From: Ophiocordyceps camponoti-saundersi (nom. inval.)
Lineage: Eukaryota; Ascomycota; Sordariomycetes; Hypocreales; Ophiocordycipitaceae
Reading direction: 5' to 3'
DNA: 45,919 bases
Assembly (NCBI GenBank): GCA_003339415.1
Contig: PDHQ01000276.1
Location: 1 to 45,919, forward strand
This document shows, one piece after another, positions 9,037 through 19,115 of the stretch; the stretch's first letter is position 1, and every line of letters starts with the position of its first letter. The position numbers and the translations under genes were made by a program. Under the pieces are notes generated by a model, which was not told where the DNA came from, did not search any database, and worked only from the letters and a program-made list of their open reading frames with translations.

Positions 9037-11808
9037 CTACAAAAACCCCTTGGCAGCCAACCACTCCCTCAAAGAAGCAGCATCCCTCCTCCGATACGCA
9101 GCCCTCCCACGGACGCGATCCCTAACGGTGGCGAGCGTCCGGTTGAAAGCGTCGGTATCCTTATCGCGGAAGAAGGCATCCATGTCCTCGACGGCAGCGT
9201 CGTCGACGAAGCCCCCGAGCGCCATGCGAACGAAGCGGTCGACGACGATGGGGTTCCCCAGCTTCGCCACGCAGGCGTCCCAGTTGTGCTTGACGTAGGA
9301 CCACTGCAGGTCCCGCGCGGGCGGGTTGTCGGCCATCATCAGGCCGAGGACGTGCATGTCGGCCGCGGGGACGGAGTCGGTGGTCGTGCCGAAGTTGAAG
9401 GGGAGGATGTCGTTTAGGATCACGTCCTTGGCCTCGGCTGAGCCCATGGCCTGTAGGCAGATTGTCTTGCCGTCGATGGACTTTGTCGTCGCCCACTCCT
9501 TTTTGAGCACCGCTACGGCCCGGCTTGGCTCGTTGCGGACGGCCGCGCGCCAGACTGCCAGTCGCAGTGAAGGCGGGATCGGGTTTTTCTCCGCGTCGGC
9601 TACCCAGCTGTCGAAGCGTCGGAGGGCCTCGTCGATGGTTCTGAAAGGGGAGGAGAAGAAAGGTCAGCCTGGTTGGGTGAAGAGGGGCGAGTGTAATTGG
9701 TTTGAAGAGAGAGGGAGAGAAAAGAGAAGAAGAAGAAAGAAAAAAACGCACTCCTTTCGCTTGCAATCGATGGCAGCGACGACGAGATACTTCCTCAAGA
9801 TACCCTGGAGATATCCCTCTCCAGCAGCGGATTCCCAACCAACCTCTCGAACCCTGTCGTTGATAAGCTGGCGCTCGAGCTCGTCGATGCCCCTCAGCAG
9901 CTCGGCGTCGCCGCCAAAGATGGACCGGACCGAGGCGACGGAGTCGAGCAGCTGCGTCCAGACGAGCGGATGCGTCTCGGAGCGGAAGCCCATGATCAGC
10001 GTCAGGAGAGAGGCCGTCGTCCCGTCGCCGGAGAAGGCGAGGTCGGCAGTCGAGCCGATGATGGCGATGCGGTCTTCGGCCGAGAGGCGACCCAGCTGCG
10101 TGCTCAGCCGGGCCAGCCTCGCGGGCGGGTAGTTGACGCGGTAGAAGCCGGTCGCGCCGCTGTTGAGCTTGTAAAAGTCGTCGTCGACGTCGCGGACCGT
10201 CTCCGACTTTTCCTTGAGCGACAGGCCGGGCACGATGCCGGCCTCGCCGCTGCGGCCCTCGAAGCCGAGGGGCACCCACCAGGTGGTGGTGTCGTCGTCG
10301 GGCCCGGCGTCGCCCGTCGACAGGAAGCGCGACTGCTTCAACGTCACCTGGCCGGGCTCCTCGGCCACCGTCAGGACCGGATGGCCGACGCGGCCGATCC
10401 AGGGCCCCATGAGCGCGGCCACGTCCTGGCCAGAGGCCTCGGTCAGGGCGCGCCAAAGGGCGGCCGTGCGGGCGTTTCCGTAAGCGTGGGCGCTGAGGTA
10501 GCGCGAGACGCCGGTGAGGAAGACGTCTACGCCGAGGTGGTTGGCCAGCATGCGGATGACGGAGCAGCCCTTTAGATAGCTGATGTGGTCGAAGATCTGG
10601 TTGACGTCGAGGGCGTCGCGCACCGGCACGTGGATCGGGTGACTGGCGCGGACGCCGTCGAGCCTGAAAGCGGCCTCCATGCCCTCGTTGACGAACTGAG
10701 CCCAGACCTCCCAGTCCGGGTGAAGATGGTTGACGGCGTACCAGCCGACCCAGGTGGCGAAGCCCTCGTTGAGCCACAGCTCGTCCCACCAGTCCATGGT
10801 GACGAGATTTCCGAACCACTGGTGAGCGAGCTCGTGGGCGACGACGTAGGCGACGGCGTTGCGGAAGCGGCCGTCGGACGTGCGCTCGTCGAAGAGGACG
10901 GTGGTGGTCCGATAGGTGACGAGCCCCCAGTTCTCCATGGCGCCGTGCGTGAACTCGTGGACGGCCAGCAGGTCGGCCTTGGGAAGCGGATAGTCGATGG
11001 CGAAGACTTCCGAGTAGAAGTCGATGATCTTGTGAGCGTGCTCGAGCGCCCAGCGGCCCTGCTCGGCGAGACCGCGGGTGGTGTAGACGCGGACAGGCAG
11101 CCTCTTGCCGTTGTAGCGACGATCGGTGAGGGCCTCGACGTATTCAAAGTCGCCGACAGCCCAGGCCAGTAGGTAGGTGCTCATGACGGGCGTCGTCTCG
11201 AACGATACGAGCTTGAAGCCATCACGGGAAGCCGGGCGCTCGGCGCGGACCGGCATGTTACCGAGGGCGACGAGTCCTGACGGCACCTCGAGCTCAAGGT
11301 CAAAGGAAGCCTTGAGATTAGGCTCGTCAAAACAAGGGAATGCGCGGCGGGCGTCGCAGGATTCGAACTGGGTGCTGAGCATGTAGTGCCAGTCATCGTC
11401 GTGCGGGACGGCGACCGAGGCCGGAGGTGAGACGGCCGGACGGTAGCGGCTGCGATAGAAGCCAGCCATCTCATTGTTCATGACGCCCTCGAACTCGATG
11501 ACGACGGCAGCGCGGCGAGCGACGGGCAGCTCGCCCTGAAAGGTCATGGTAGCACGCTGGGCGCGGGCATCGTAGGCAATGTCCAGAGTGTCAAACGCCT
11601 GTGACGACTTGGCCTGGTCGACGGTGACGGAAGCACGCGACAGCTTCAGTTCGAGCGCATTGATGACGATGGTCCTGGTAGGCTTGACGATCTCGGCCTC
11701 GATGGTGACGGTTCCCTTGTAGGTCCATGCGACGAAGTCCAATGCCGAGAGGGACAGGCGGTAGTGGAGGGGTTTGACGTGATCGGGGAGGATGTCGCGA
11801 TCGGCCAT
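9037..11808 (-). CDS. M1-family zinc aminopeptidase (Ape2/Aap1-like)
   Basis: Two exons, complement(9037-9640, 9752-11808); the 111-nt intron has donor GTGCGT and acceptor TTCAG and is phase 2; 886 residues, typical for the family. The start at 11808 gives the usual N-terminus with LPDHVKPLHYRL. Key motifs are the exopeptidase substrate-anchor GAMEN at 289-293 and the zinc site HELAH at 325-329, with the third ligand Glu348 in NEGFATW. The C-terminal ERAP1-like helical domain runs from about 530 to the end. No signal peptide is visible, so a cytosolic enzyme removing N-terminal residues from peptides is most likely. Yeast Ape2/Aap1 and mammalian puromycin-sensitive aminopeptidase are the closest remembered relatives; the exact orthologue is not assigned. 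Confidence 0.95.
9641..9751 (-). other. Intron of the aminopeptidase gene
   Basis: 111 nt, donor GTGCGT on the minus strand and acceptor AG at 9642-9641. It contains a pyrimidine-rich stretch. Splicing joins the KRKE and TIDEALRRFD segments in frame; without it the frame would run into an intron-encoded hydrophobic tail. Confidence 0.85.
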
Positions 11809-12950
11809 GATTGCTTGCTCCTTGTATGTATGTATGTATGTATGTATGTATGTATGTATCTTGGTTCCGGGAGAGAAGAAGAGAGAGGGAGGGGAACGAA
11901 GAGAGGATACGGGATGTGATGGGACGTCTCTCAGAGAGAGAGAGAGGAAGAGAGAGAGGGGAAGAGGAAGAGGAAGAAGGCTCGTCTCGATGGCTTGCTC
12001 TCCTTCTTATGTCTGTCTATCTGCCTCGCAGGCGGGGCGGGGCAACAGTGCGGGGGAGAGGATACGGGAGGGGGGGGGGGCAACGTCTGTTGGAGACGCC
12101 TGTTGGAGACGAGGTGGCGCGTCTGCAAGAGGGACAGGAGGAGGAGGAGGAGGAGGGAGAAGGAGGAGGAGGAGGAGAGGCCGGCCAACAAGGTTGGATC
12201 GAGCCGCGTTTGCATCTGGTGTGAGAAGAGGAGCGTATGTATGTATGTATGTATGTACAGTGCATGTGTGTGTTAGCCTTGATTCCCAAGGGACGGACGG
12301 ACGGACTGGCTCTGTTGGAAGCATCTTGAGGGTATGTAGGGTGTGGGCATCCATCCCAAATTCCCATGGAGTAGGATGAATTCACTTCGCCTACATACCT
12401 ACATACCTGTGATGAGTTGAAGAGGGCGGAGAGGCGATGGGATACACAGATATGTATGTAGAGAGAGACGGATAGAGAGATGGAGATGGAGACAGAGAGA
12501 CCAACCAAGGTGCCACGAAGCCACGAGATGGGCACGTGTTTTCTTCCTCACGATTCTCCGTGGAGATTCATCTTTATCTATCTCTACATATGTGTGTCGA
12601 AGCTTTTTCTCCTCCCTCTTCTTTCTTTCCAAACCTTGATGCCCCAAGATCAGACCATGATCCCAGCCTTGCGCCTTCTCTCGTCACTGTGTGACGCATC
12701 CGCATGCCTCGCCTCTCTCTCTCTCAGGCTCTCTCTCACCACGTCAAGGGTTAGCATCTCGTAGCATCTACATATGTAGGATGTGCTATCTTCTAAGCAG
12801 CCTCTACCTACTACCCTATACACTATGTAAATACACCCTTCTCTGTCGAGTACAGCTCTCGTGGCAGACAATGCATACAGCATAAAGTTAGGCATACATA
12901 CATACATACATACATCCATATGCCTGTATATATAAGTCTACAGATGAGGT
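11809..12950. other. Promoter region of the aminopeptidase gene and 3' flank of the esterase gene
   Basis: No gene seen. The minus-strand aminopeptidase starts at 11808, so its promoter lies in the left part. The segment is dense in simple repeats: (TATG)n at about 11825-11859, GA-rich runs at 11875-11975 and 12130-12180, (TATG)n at 12236-12257, a GGAC repeat at 12290-12306 and (CATA)n at about 12893-12915. Confidence 0.55.
11825..11859 (+). repeat. (TATG)n tetranucleotide microsatellite
   Basis: Nearly nine perfect TATG units lie just upstream of the aminopeptidase start codon (11808, minus strand), so inside its leader or core promoter. Confidence 0.9.
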
Positions 12951-14681
12951 CTACAGATGCAGCAACTTGGCATTCTCAGCCAGCCACGCCTCAGCACCGC
13001 TCCGAAAATCATCCCGCATCGCATCGTTCGCCCACGGCCAGCGAAACCACATCAGATCCCTCCGGACGCTGCTCCAACGGGGCCAAAAGCCATAGCTGGT
13101 GACGCCCTTGTTGGGATCGAGGTTGTGCAAGAAGTTGAGATAGTACGTTCGACAGCTCCGGGAGGCGTAGTTGGGAGGCAGGCCGAAGAAGATCTGTATC
13201 ACGTCCAGGGCATGGTACGTTCCGAGGATGGGGATCGCGTGGCCGTAGGAGGCGAGGTAGGACCATACCGGCATCTGCGGCTTCACCTTTTCCAGCGCCA
13301 GGAGCGTCACCCGCCGCGAGAGGGTAAAGGTCAGGTCGCCCAGGACGGCGGCTACGCGCTTGAAGCCCGGGTATAGCTCGTTGAGGAGGCCCGTCCGATG
13401 GGGACTCCCCTGAAGGAGGGCTGGGTCGTATAGGTCGACGTATTGCTTGAGCTTCTCGTGCGGCACGGTAGGGAACATGACGGTCGAGAGGTAGCCGGCC
13501 AGATCGTCCGACGTCGTCAGGTTCCACTGGAAGAGAGCGATGGTCGTCCCCTCGTCTTCTTGGTTTCCTATGATGAGCGGCACGGCGTGGATGCGGCCTT
13601 GTTCGACCAGTCGGTCCGGGCTATCGGGGAGGACGACGCCGTCCGGTCTCGGGAGGTAGGAGAGGGCGATGGAGGAATAGGAGAAGAAGGCCGGCACGGA
13701 GTTGGTTGCCTTGAGCAGAGTCGGGTAATCTAACCGACGGAGACACTGGAGCGAATCCGTCTCGTTGGCGCATCCTGCCGAGTCGACGACGGCGTCGTAC
13801 ACCGCCTGTCCCTTGACCCCGTCAACGGGCTCGGCCGGAGCGGCGCCACCGGAGTTGATGATGGCTCCGCGGAACAGAGGCTTTCCCTTGTACGTTGCGT
13901 TACCCCCGTACAGCACCATCTGATCCAACACGGAGATGCCACCGGACGAAAGCCCCCAGATGGTAACCTTTTCCGGATCGCCTCCAAAGGCACGGATGTT
14001 ATCCGCCACCCACTCCAGAGCAATCCTCTGATCGAGAAGGCCCAGATTCGCACTCCCGTCCCGACGAACCTCTTTCCCGGGGAGGAAGCCGAAGCCGCCC
14101 AGCCTATGGTTGATGGCGACCATGATAAACGGCTGTTTCTGCTCCGACGCCATAGACAGCAGACTCGAAGCTTCATACGAGTAGCTCCCTCCAAAGGCAA
14201 AGGCCCCTCCCCAGATCCAGAACAAGACGGGTAGGTCGTCGCCGGCCCTTACGCCGACGGGCCTCTGCACGTCCAGCGTGAGGCAGTCCTCCTGACCCTT
14301 GTACTCCTTCAACAGCGGCGTGTCCAGCATGTGGGCCGCGAACTTGGCCACCCTGCTCTTTGCCGTGGTGGAGATTAGCATCTGCGGGCAGACGGGGGCC
14401 TTGGCGGTCGCGTCGCGCGAGCCAATCTTTCCGGAGAAGCTGCGTGGCGGTTTGAGCCGGAGGGGGCCGACGGGGGGATCTGCGTAGGGGATGCGGTTGA
14501 AGGATTCGATGGTCGACGTCTTTCGTCCCGTGAGCTTGTCGCCTTCTCCTAGCGATACCTCTACCGTTTCCCATCTCTCTTCTAGGGCGGTTTCGGAAGA
14601 GGCGAGGACGGTTGTACTGCAGCAGAGTAGTAGGAGTGGGAACAGGAGCTTTCTTTTCTTCATCATCTTTGCTATCATCAT
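12951..14681 (-). CDS. Secreted type-B carboxylesterase/lipase
   Basis: Single exon, 576 residues. The N-terminus has a basic stretch, then a hydrophobic Leu/Cys-rich core, ending near residue 27: a signal peptide for secretion. The alpha/beta-hydrolase fold follows. The signature EDCLTLDV is present, the nucleophile elbow is GLSSGG with Ser245, the acid is Glu377 (DEGT) and the base is His490 (GTYHAL). The usual family elbow is GESAGG, so the Glu-to-Leu and Ala-to-Ser changes are mild but visible. Paired cysteines around residues 300-315 fit the conserved second disulphide. The enzyme should hydrolyse carboxylic esters or lipids outside the cell; the substrate cannot be read from the sequence. 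Met6 or Met7 could also be the start. Confidence 0.9.
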   Translation of the reverse strand: MMIAKMMKKRKLLFPLLLLCCSTTVLASSETALEERWETVEVSLGEGDKLTGRKTSTIESFNRIPYADPPVGPLRLKPPRSFSGKIGSRDATAKAPVCPQMLISTTAKSRVAKFAAHMLDTPLLKEYKGQEDCLTLDVQRPVGVRAGDDLPVLFWIWGGAFAFGGSYSYEASSLLSMASEQKQPFIMVAINHRLGGFGFLPGKEVRRDGSANLGLLDQRIALEWVADNIRAFGGDPEKVTIWGLSSGGISVLDQMVLYGGNATYKGKPLFRGAIINSGGAAPAEPVDGVKGQAVYDAVVDSAGCANETDSLQCLRRLDYPTLLKATNSVPAFFSYSSIALSYLPRPDGVVLPDSPDRLVEQGRIHAVPLIIGNQEDEGTTIALFQWNLTTSDDLAGYLSTVMFPTVPHEKLKQYVDLYDPALLQGSPHRTGLLNELYPGFKRVAAVLGDLTFTLSRRVTLLALEKVKPQMPVWSYLASYGHAIPILGTYHALDVIQIFFGLPPNYASRSCRTYYLNFLHNLDPNKGVTSYGFWPRWSSVRRDLMWFRWPWANDAMRDDFRSGAEAWLAENAKLLHL

Positions 14682-15993
14682 TGCGTATTTTTAAACTGTC
14701 TGTTGAATAATCCAGACGAGACGAGTGAGATGAACAGATCTAAAGAAAGAGAAAAGTTGGATATCCCCTTCTTCAGGGGGGGACGAAGTTACCACTTATT
14801 ATACAGATAGTTGAACCCGTCCATGACAGCTTCTACGAGAGAGAAAAAGATAGGGGGTTTTAAAAAGGGGTCATTTGCCTTAATCTCCTCTATCGGAACT
14901 CCCGTCGCGCAAAAGGACCGCACGAGGTCGTATGTATGTCCAAGGTCGCAGTTCGGCCACCGAGGCGAGATAGGTTAGAGTGGGATGTTTTCTTCAAGGG
15001 GGGGGGGGGGGGGGATATCATTTGGGAGAGAGAGAGAGGAGAGGAATAGGATAGACAAGACGGTATAGGTAGAGTTACGCGTCTAGATGTCTATTCAAGT
15101 CGAGTAACTGATAGGGCGGGGGGTTGGTTTCGGAAGACACCCTTCTCGGACTCTCTGGCTTGATAGACCCCCCTCCTATTCGGTGCCGTCGATGAGCGGC
15201 GTCAGAGTCTTTCTTGACATGTGTCGAGGAAATTGCTTCAGATCCCTCATCTTGTGCAGACAGACATACATACATACATACATATACGAAGTTCTTGGTT
15301 GCATTTTTTTGCCGTACATGCTGCTGCTACCTACAGATGTGCATACATGTACGTTTTATGTGCTCCGAATGCGCACCTATATATGTAGTGTATGAATGCT
15401 ACCGTGGAGTCGTCGTCGATAGGAGTTAGAGGTTGGCTGCTTTGCCTACCTACCTACTCGCCCAACTACCTACCTACCTATCCACCAAGCGTCCATCGTC
15501 AACTGCCTCTTCCTCTCTCTCTCCCTCTCTCCCCCTCTCTCTCACTATCTGCCCTCTTTCTTCAAAGGTATATGTATGTATAAGATGACCTGTAAGATAT
15601 ATCAAAGCCATCACCACCTCTACCCACCTATCTAACCCTCTTGATCATCCTCATCCTCATCCTCATCCTCTCACCCATCTCATTAACCAACCCTTTCCCC
15701 ATCATCCATCTTCACACCCTTTCTCCTTCATACACACATTTCACCTTCATCCATCCCGTCGTTTCCCGGCCGTAACATCACAAGACACAAACCCTCATGT
15801 GCCACGACGTTACATGCGTCAGAGAAGGAAGAAAAAGAGACAACATTAAGACACCAGAAGACGGCAAAGTAGGAAAAAGAACGCTTCCCCTGGCCTACGA
15901 GGCCTCGGCTGCGGATATACAGCAACATGGAAAAATCAACACAAGCCACAACGCCCATACATAAAGCTTTGGTATAGCCCTCTTCACCCCTTT
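14682..15993. other. Promoter of the esterase gene and 3' flank of the unknown gene
   Basis: No gene supported. A G run lies at 15000-15014, (CATA)n at about 15265-15285, CTAC/TACC repeats at about 15445-15485, CT-rich repeats at 15505-15545 and CATC/CTCATC repeats at 15600-15680. The esterase promoter should lie just right of 14681. Confidence 0.5.
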
Positions 15994-17376
15994 CTACGCC
16001 ACAACGCCCACCGGAGAATTCTCAACCAGCCGTCGTCTCTTGATGACGAGCCCCTCATCGTCCGTCGTCTCCTCACTCATGACAAAGGTCCGCTTCCGCT
16101 TGGCCTTGGCCCGGCCTTGGATCTCTTCCTCTTCGTCCCACGTCTCCATGTTGGTCGTGTCAAAGGAGCCGACCATGTCCTGGCCGAGTGCCTTGCCCAG
16201 ACGCTCGCGCAGGCCGAGGATCGGCCAGATGGGGATCCTCGTGTACTCCATGTCGAGACCGACCGCATTGCCGTCTGCGTCCAGCGGCGTCTCACGGGGC
16301 CGGTGAAACTTTTGGAGAAACTTGGCCGTGACGCGCGCCGTGTAGACGATAAACTCGCCCGTAGCCTCGTCATGTGTCAATAGCCTCAGTTTGACGTCCT
16401 TGAAATCGGGCCGCAGCGATCGGCCTGCGCTCGAGGACCACCACTGAGCCTCCTTCTTGGGCGACGGCGCCAGCAAGGGGTAAAAATGACGTTGCGCCAT
16501 GGCCAGAAAGATGGCGACGAAATGCGAATCGTGGTTCGGATTCGCCGGCATCAGCGACTTCGAACGCACCAGTTGTAGACGCAAAACAGGGTCATTGTCA
16601 TTGGAGGCCGTCGTTACTCGTGGAGCCGTCTGTCGCATCATGGACAGATGATTTTTTCCAATGTAGCCTATCATGGGCAGATCCAAAGTGTCGTGAGCGG
16701 CGAGCGACGACGACGGAAAGTTCCACAGGATTGGCGTCCGCACGGCTCGGAGATAGGCACGGTCGCCGTAAAAGAGATGCAGCTCGGGGTGAAAGAGCGG
16801 TTTGCGGAAGGCGGCCGGCCAAAGCGTCGACAGCACCGTGTGGACGGCATTCGTATTGACAACGGCGTGTCTCGAGGTCGGGCGCAGAATCTCCGTCAGG
16901 GCCGTGCTGAGCGCCGTGATGGTGGGCGACGGGCGCAAGAATCCGCGAGGTGGGCGCGATCCGGCCACATTGACAGGCCGAGGCAACTCGCAAGGCGGCA
17001 GCTCGTGAAAGCGGGCGTCGAGGTATTCGCTGTGACGATCTGTCCAGCCGACGGGTCGGACAAAGAGCGAGATGCCGGGGTGTCGGCGGAGGAGAGCGCA
17101 AAGCGAGCCCTCTTCGGGAGGCGCAGCGGCGCGTCGCACCCGGCGGGACGATCGGTCGGCGCGAACAGGCATGACGATGATGTCGGCAAGGCGCGGCGTC
17201 TGCTTCAGGTCCGTCAGATTGTCGAAAGGAAGCTGTGTCGTGTCTGGCGCATCATCAACCTGCAGCGATGACGATTTGTCACGCTCGGGAGAGGGTGAAG
17301 AAGAGGGCGAATCTTGAAGAAACATCGAGTCCGAGGGCAGTAGAAGTCGAGCCGGCGCCATGACGAGAGACGACAT
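15994..17376 (-). CDS. Protein of unknown function, probably nuclear
   Basis: Single exon, 460 residues, normal coding bias, no stop. I do not recognise the family. Residues 1-70 are Ser/Pro/Asp-rich. A region with folded character (about 75-390) contains a conserved-looking core with HELPPCELP, a long helical stretch and motifs such as LFYGDRAYLRAVRTPILWNFP and HDSHFVAIFLAMAQRHFYPLL. The C-terminal 60 residues are acidic (EEEE) then basic, with clusters KAKRKR and IKRRR that look like nuclear-localisation signals. There is no signal peptide or membrane segment. It diverges from ARPC3 across a shared 859-bp upstream region. It is probably a real ascomycete gene, but no activity is claimed. 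Confidence 0.8.
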   Translation of the reverse strand: MSSLVMAPARLLLPSDSMFLQDSPSSSPSPERDKSSSLQVDDAPDTTQLPFDNLTDLKQTPRLADIIVMPVRADRSSRRVRRAAAPPEEGSLCALLRRHPGISLFVRPVGWTDRHSEYLDARFHELPPCELPRPVNVAGSRPPRGFLRPSPTITALSTALTEILRPTSRHAVVNTNAVHTVLSTLWPAAFRKPLFHPELHLFYGDRAYLRAVRTPILWNFPSSSLAAHDTLDLPMIGYIGKNHLSMMRQTAPRVTTASNDNDPVLRLQLVRSKSLMPANPNHDSHFVAIFLAMAQRHFYPLLAPSPKKEAQWWSSSAGRSLRPDFKDVKLRLLTHDEATGEFIVYTARVTAKFLQKFHRPRETPLDADGNAVGLDMEYTRIPIWPILGLRERLGKALGQDMVGSFDTTNMETWDEEEEIQGRAKAKRKRTFVMSEETTDDEGLVIKRRRLVENSPVGVVA

Positions 17377-18235
17377 AAAAGGGAGGGGGGTTTTTCTGGT
17401 GTTGGATGTCGCGAGAAAAGGGCAGAGTGAGAGAAGAACAGGGGGAAATAGAGGGTTGTGTGTGAGAAGAAGAAGAACAATAGAGGGAGGGAGAGTAAAG
17501 GTTTAAGACGGGCGTCTCGACAGCTGGAATTCCGGCCGGCGAGATTCCAGGGCGTCCAAAAAGAGAGAGAGAAAGAGAGAGAGAGATGAATCGGGCCGGG
17601 TGGTGAATCAGTGATTTGATGTAGAAGGGAATAAGACGGGGGGGGGGGGAGGGGGAGGAGGGAGGTTTAATTCGGGAGGGAAGCCGTTGAGTCTTGATAG
17701 AGAGAGAGAGAGAGATACTTTGGGGGGGGGGGGATATGTAGAAAGAGTGAGGGAGTGAAAGACAGAGAAGAAGAGGAGGAGGAGGAGGAGACGGAGAAGG
17801 AGACGGAGGAAGAGGAAGAATGATGAGGTCTGAAGGCTGTGATTCGCAGCCCCGATGCCGAGGAAGCGCTGGTTGGCTAAAGGCGTGTCACGCGTCTAGC
17901 TTACCCGTTTGCGGCAGGCGCGGGGAAGGTGCGCTATCACGTGACGCAGGCAACAGCCACACCGCCAAGGCCATTCGCATGCCGCTATGACTAACAAGTA
18001 CCTCCGTACCCAATACTCAACGTCATCGCACGGGAAACCGGGGTTTTCTAAAATTCCCTCGTCCTCAGAGACGAATCTGCCTACCCGATACCCCTCCTCG
18101 GCTGCAGCTCCTCCGACCTCCGACCTCGCTCGCTGCGTCTCCCATCACCATCACCGTCGTCATCAGCTTCGACAGCTATCCGCTTGTGTTCATCGCCTAC
18201 CACGTCACAGCGCAAAAAAAAAAAAGCCGAAGACG
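17377..18235. other. Divergent promoter region between the unknown gene and ARPC3
   Basis: No gene seen. GA-rich repeats occur at 17560-17585, 17699-17716 and 17760-17822, with G runs near 17639-17649 and 17724-17733. An A run of about 12 precedes the ARPC3 start by roughly 10 bases (18214-18225). Promoters for both flanking genes must lie here. Confidence 0.6.
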
Positions 18236-18996
18236 ATGCCAGTACGTATCCTAAACGAGAAGAAAAGCATAGAAATCTCCATCCTTCAGGCATCCACTCA
18301 CCATTTCATCCCCCCTTAGGCCTACAACTCCGTCTTCAACGATGATCCCAACCCGCCGCGCCTCATCGGCAACTTCCCCCTTCTCCCCCTGAGGACCAAG
18401 ACCCGCGGCCCAGCGTACACGCTCCCGATTCCCGCGCCTCCGCTACCGCCAGCCGAGTCGCCCGACCCGGACAACGAGAGCTACGATATCCTGGACGAGA
18501 CGCTGTCCCTCTTCCGCGCAAACACCTTCTTTCGCAACTTTGAGATTCAGGGTCCGGCGGATCGCCTGCTCGTCTATGGGATCTGGTTCCTTAGCGATTG
18601 CCTGCACAAGATTAAACCGAACGCTTCCGCGAGAGAGGCCCAAAAAGATGTCATGAACCTCGCCCTTGACCTCCACTTCGCCATCCCCGGAGACCCCGGC
18701 TTTCCCCTGAATCAGGTCTGTTTGTTTTTTTTCTCCCTCCTTTCCCCGTTGTCTGCTGTCTCTCTACTCTTGACTAACATCCTTGTTTCTCTTCTTAAAC
18801 AAATTGGAAAAAAAAATAGATGTACGAACCGCCGCGAGACCGTCAAGACGCCGAGCAGCTAAAGCTGTACATGTCTCAAGTGCGACAAGAGCTCGCCATT
18901 CGCCTCCTCGCTCGCATCTACGCAGACGACGAGACCAAGCCGAGTAAGTGGTGGCTGAGCTTCACCAAGAGGAAGTTTATGGGAAAGGCGCTGTAA
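18236..18996 (+). CDS. ARPC3: Actin-related protein 2/3 complex subunit 3 (p21-Arc)
   Basis: Three exons, 18236-18241, 18320-18715 and 18820-18996; 192 residues, close to the family's usual 175-190. The first exon encodes only Met-Pro before a GTACGT donor. Splicing gives the conserved start MPAYNS. Recognisable family segments are LIGNFPLLPLRTKTRGPA, DILDETLSLFRANTFFRNFEI, DRLLVYGIWFLSDCL, IPGDPGFPLN and the C-terminal KPSKWWLSFTKRKFMGKAL. The second intron (18716-18819) splits after PLNQ. The protein is a core subunit of the seven-protein Arp2/3 complex that nucleates branched actin at endocytic patches. A micro-exon holding just the start codon is easily missed by gene finders. Confidence 0.95.
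18242..18319 (+). other. ARPC3 intron 1
   Basis: 78 nt, donor GTACGT, acceptor CCTTAG, phase 0, lying six bases into the coding sequence. Confidence 0.9.
18716..18819 (+). other. ARPC3 intron 2
   Basis: 104 nt, donor GTCTGT, acceptor AAATAG, phase 0. The plus strand is T-rich with a CTAAC branch-like site near 18773. Confidence 0.85.
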
Positions 18997-19115
18997 TGCT
19001 CGTTATACGTCCGTTCCTGTCCGAAAAGAAGCTCGTTACGTGGAGGGGGTATCTATCCATCCTTCTCGACTTCATGTATGTACATAACACAAAAAATACT
19101 ACCCGATTCTTTGCC

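Noticed and set aside
11792..12379. Long plus-strand frames over TATG and GA repeats
   Set aside because: Low-complexity translations of simple repeats, partly antisense to the aminopeptidase start.
15728..15958. 76-codon minus-strand frame downstream of the unknown gene
   Set aside because: Lies in the expected 3' UTR, with no homology or splice link to the gene.
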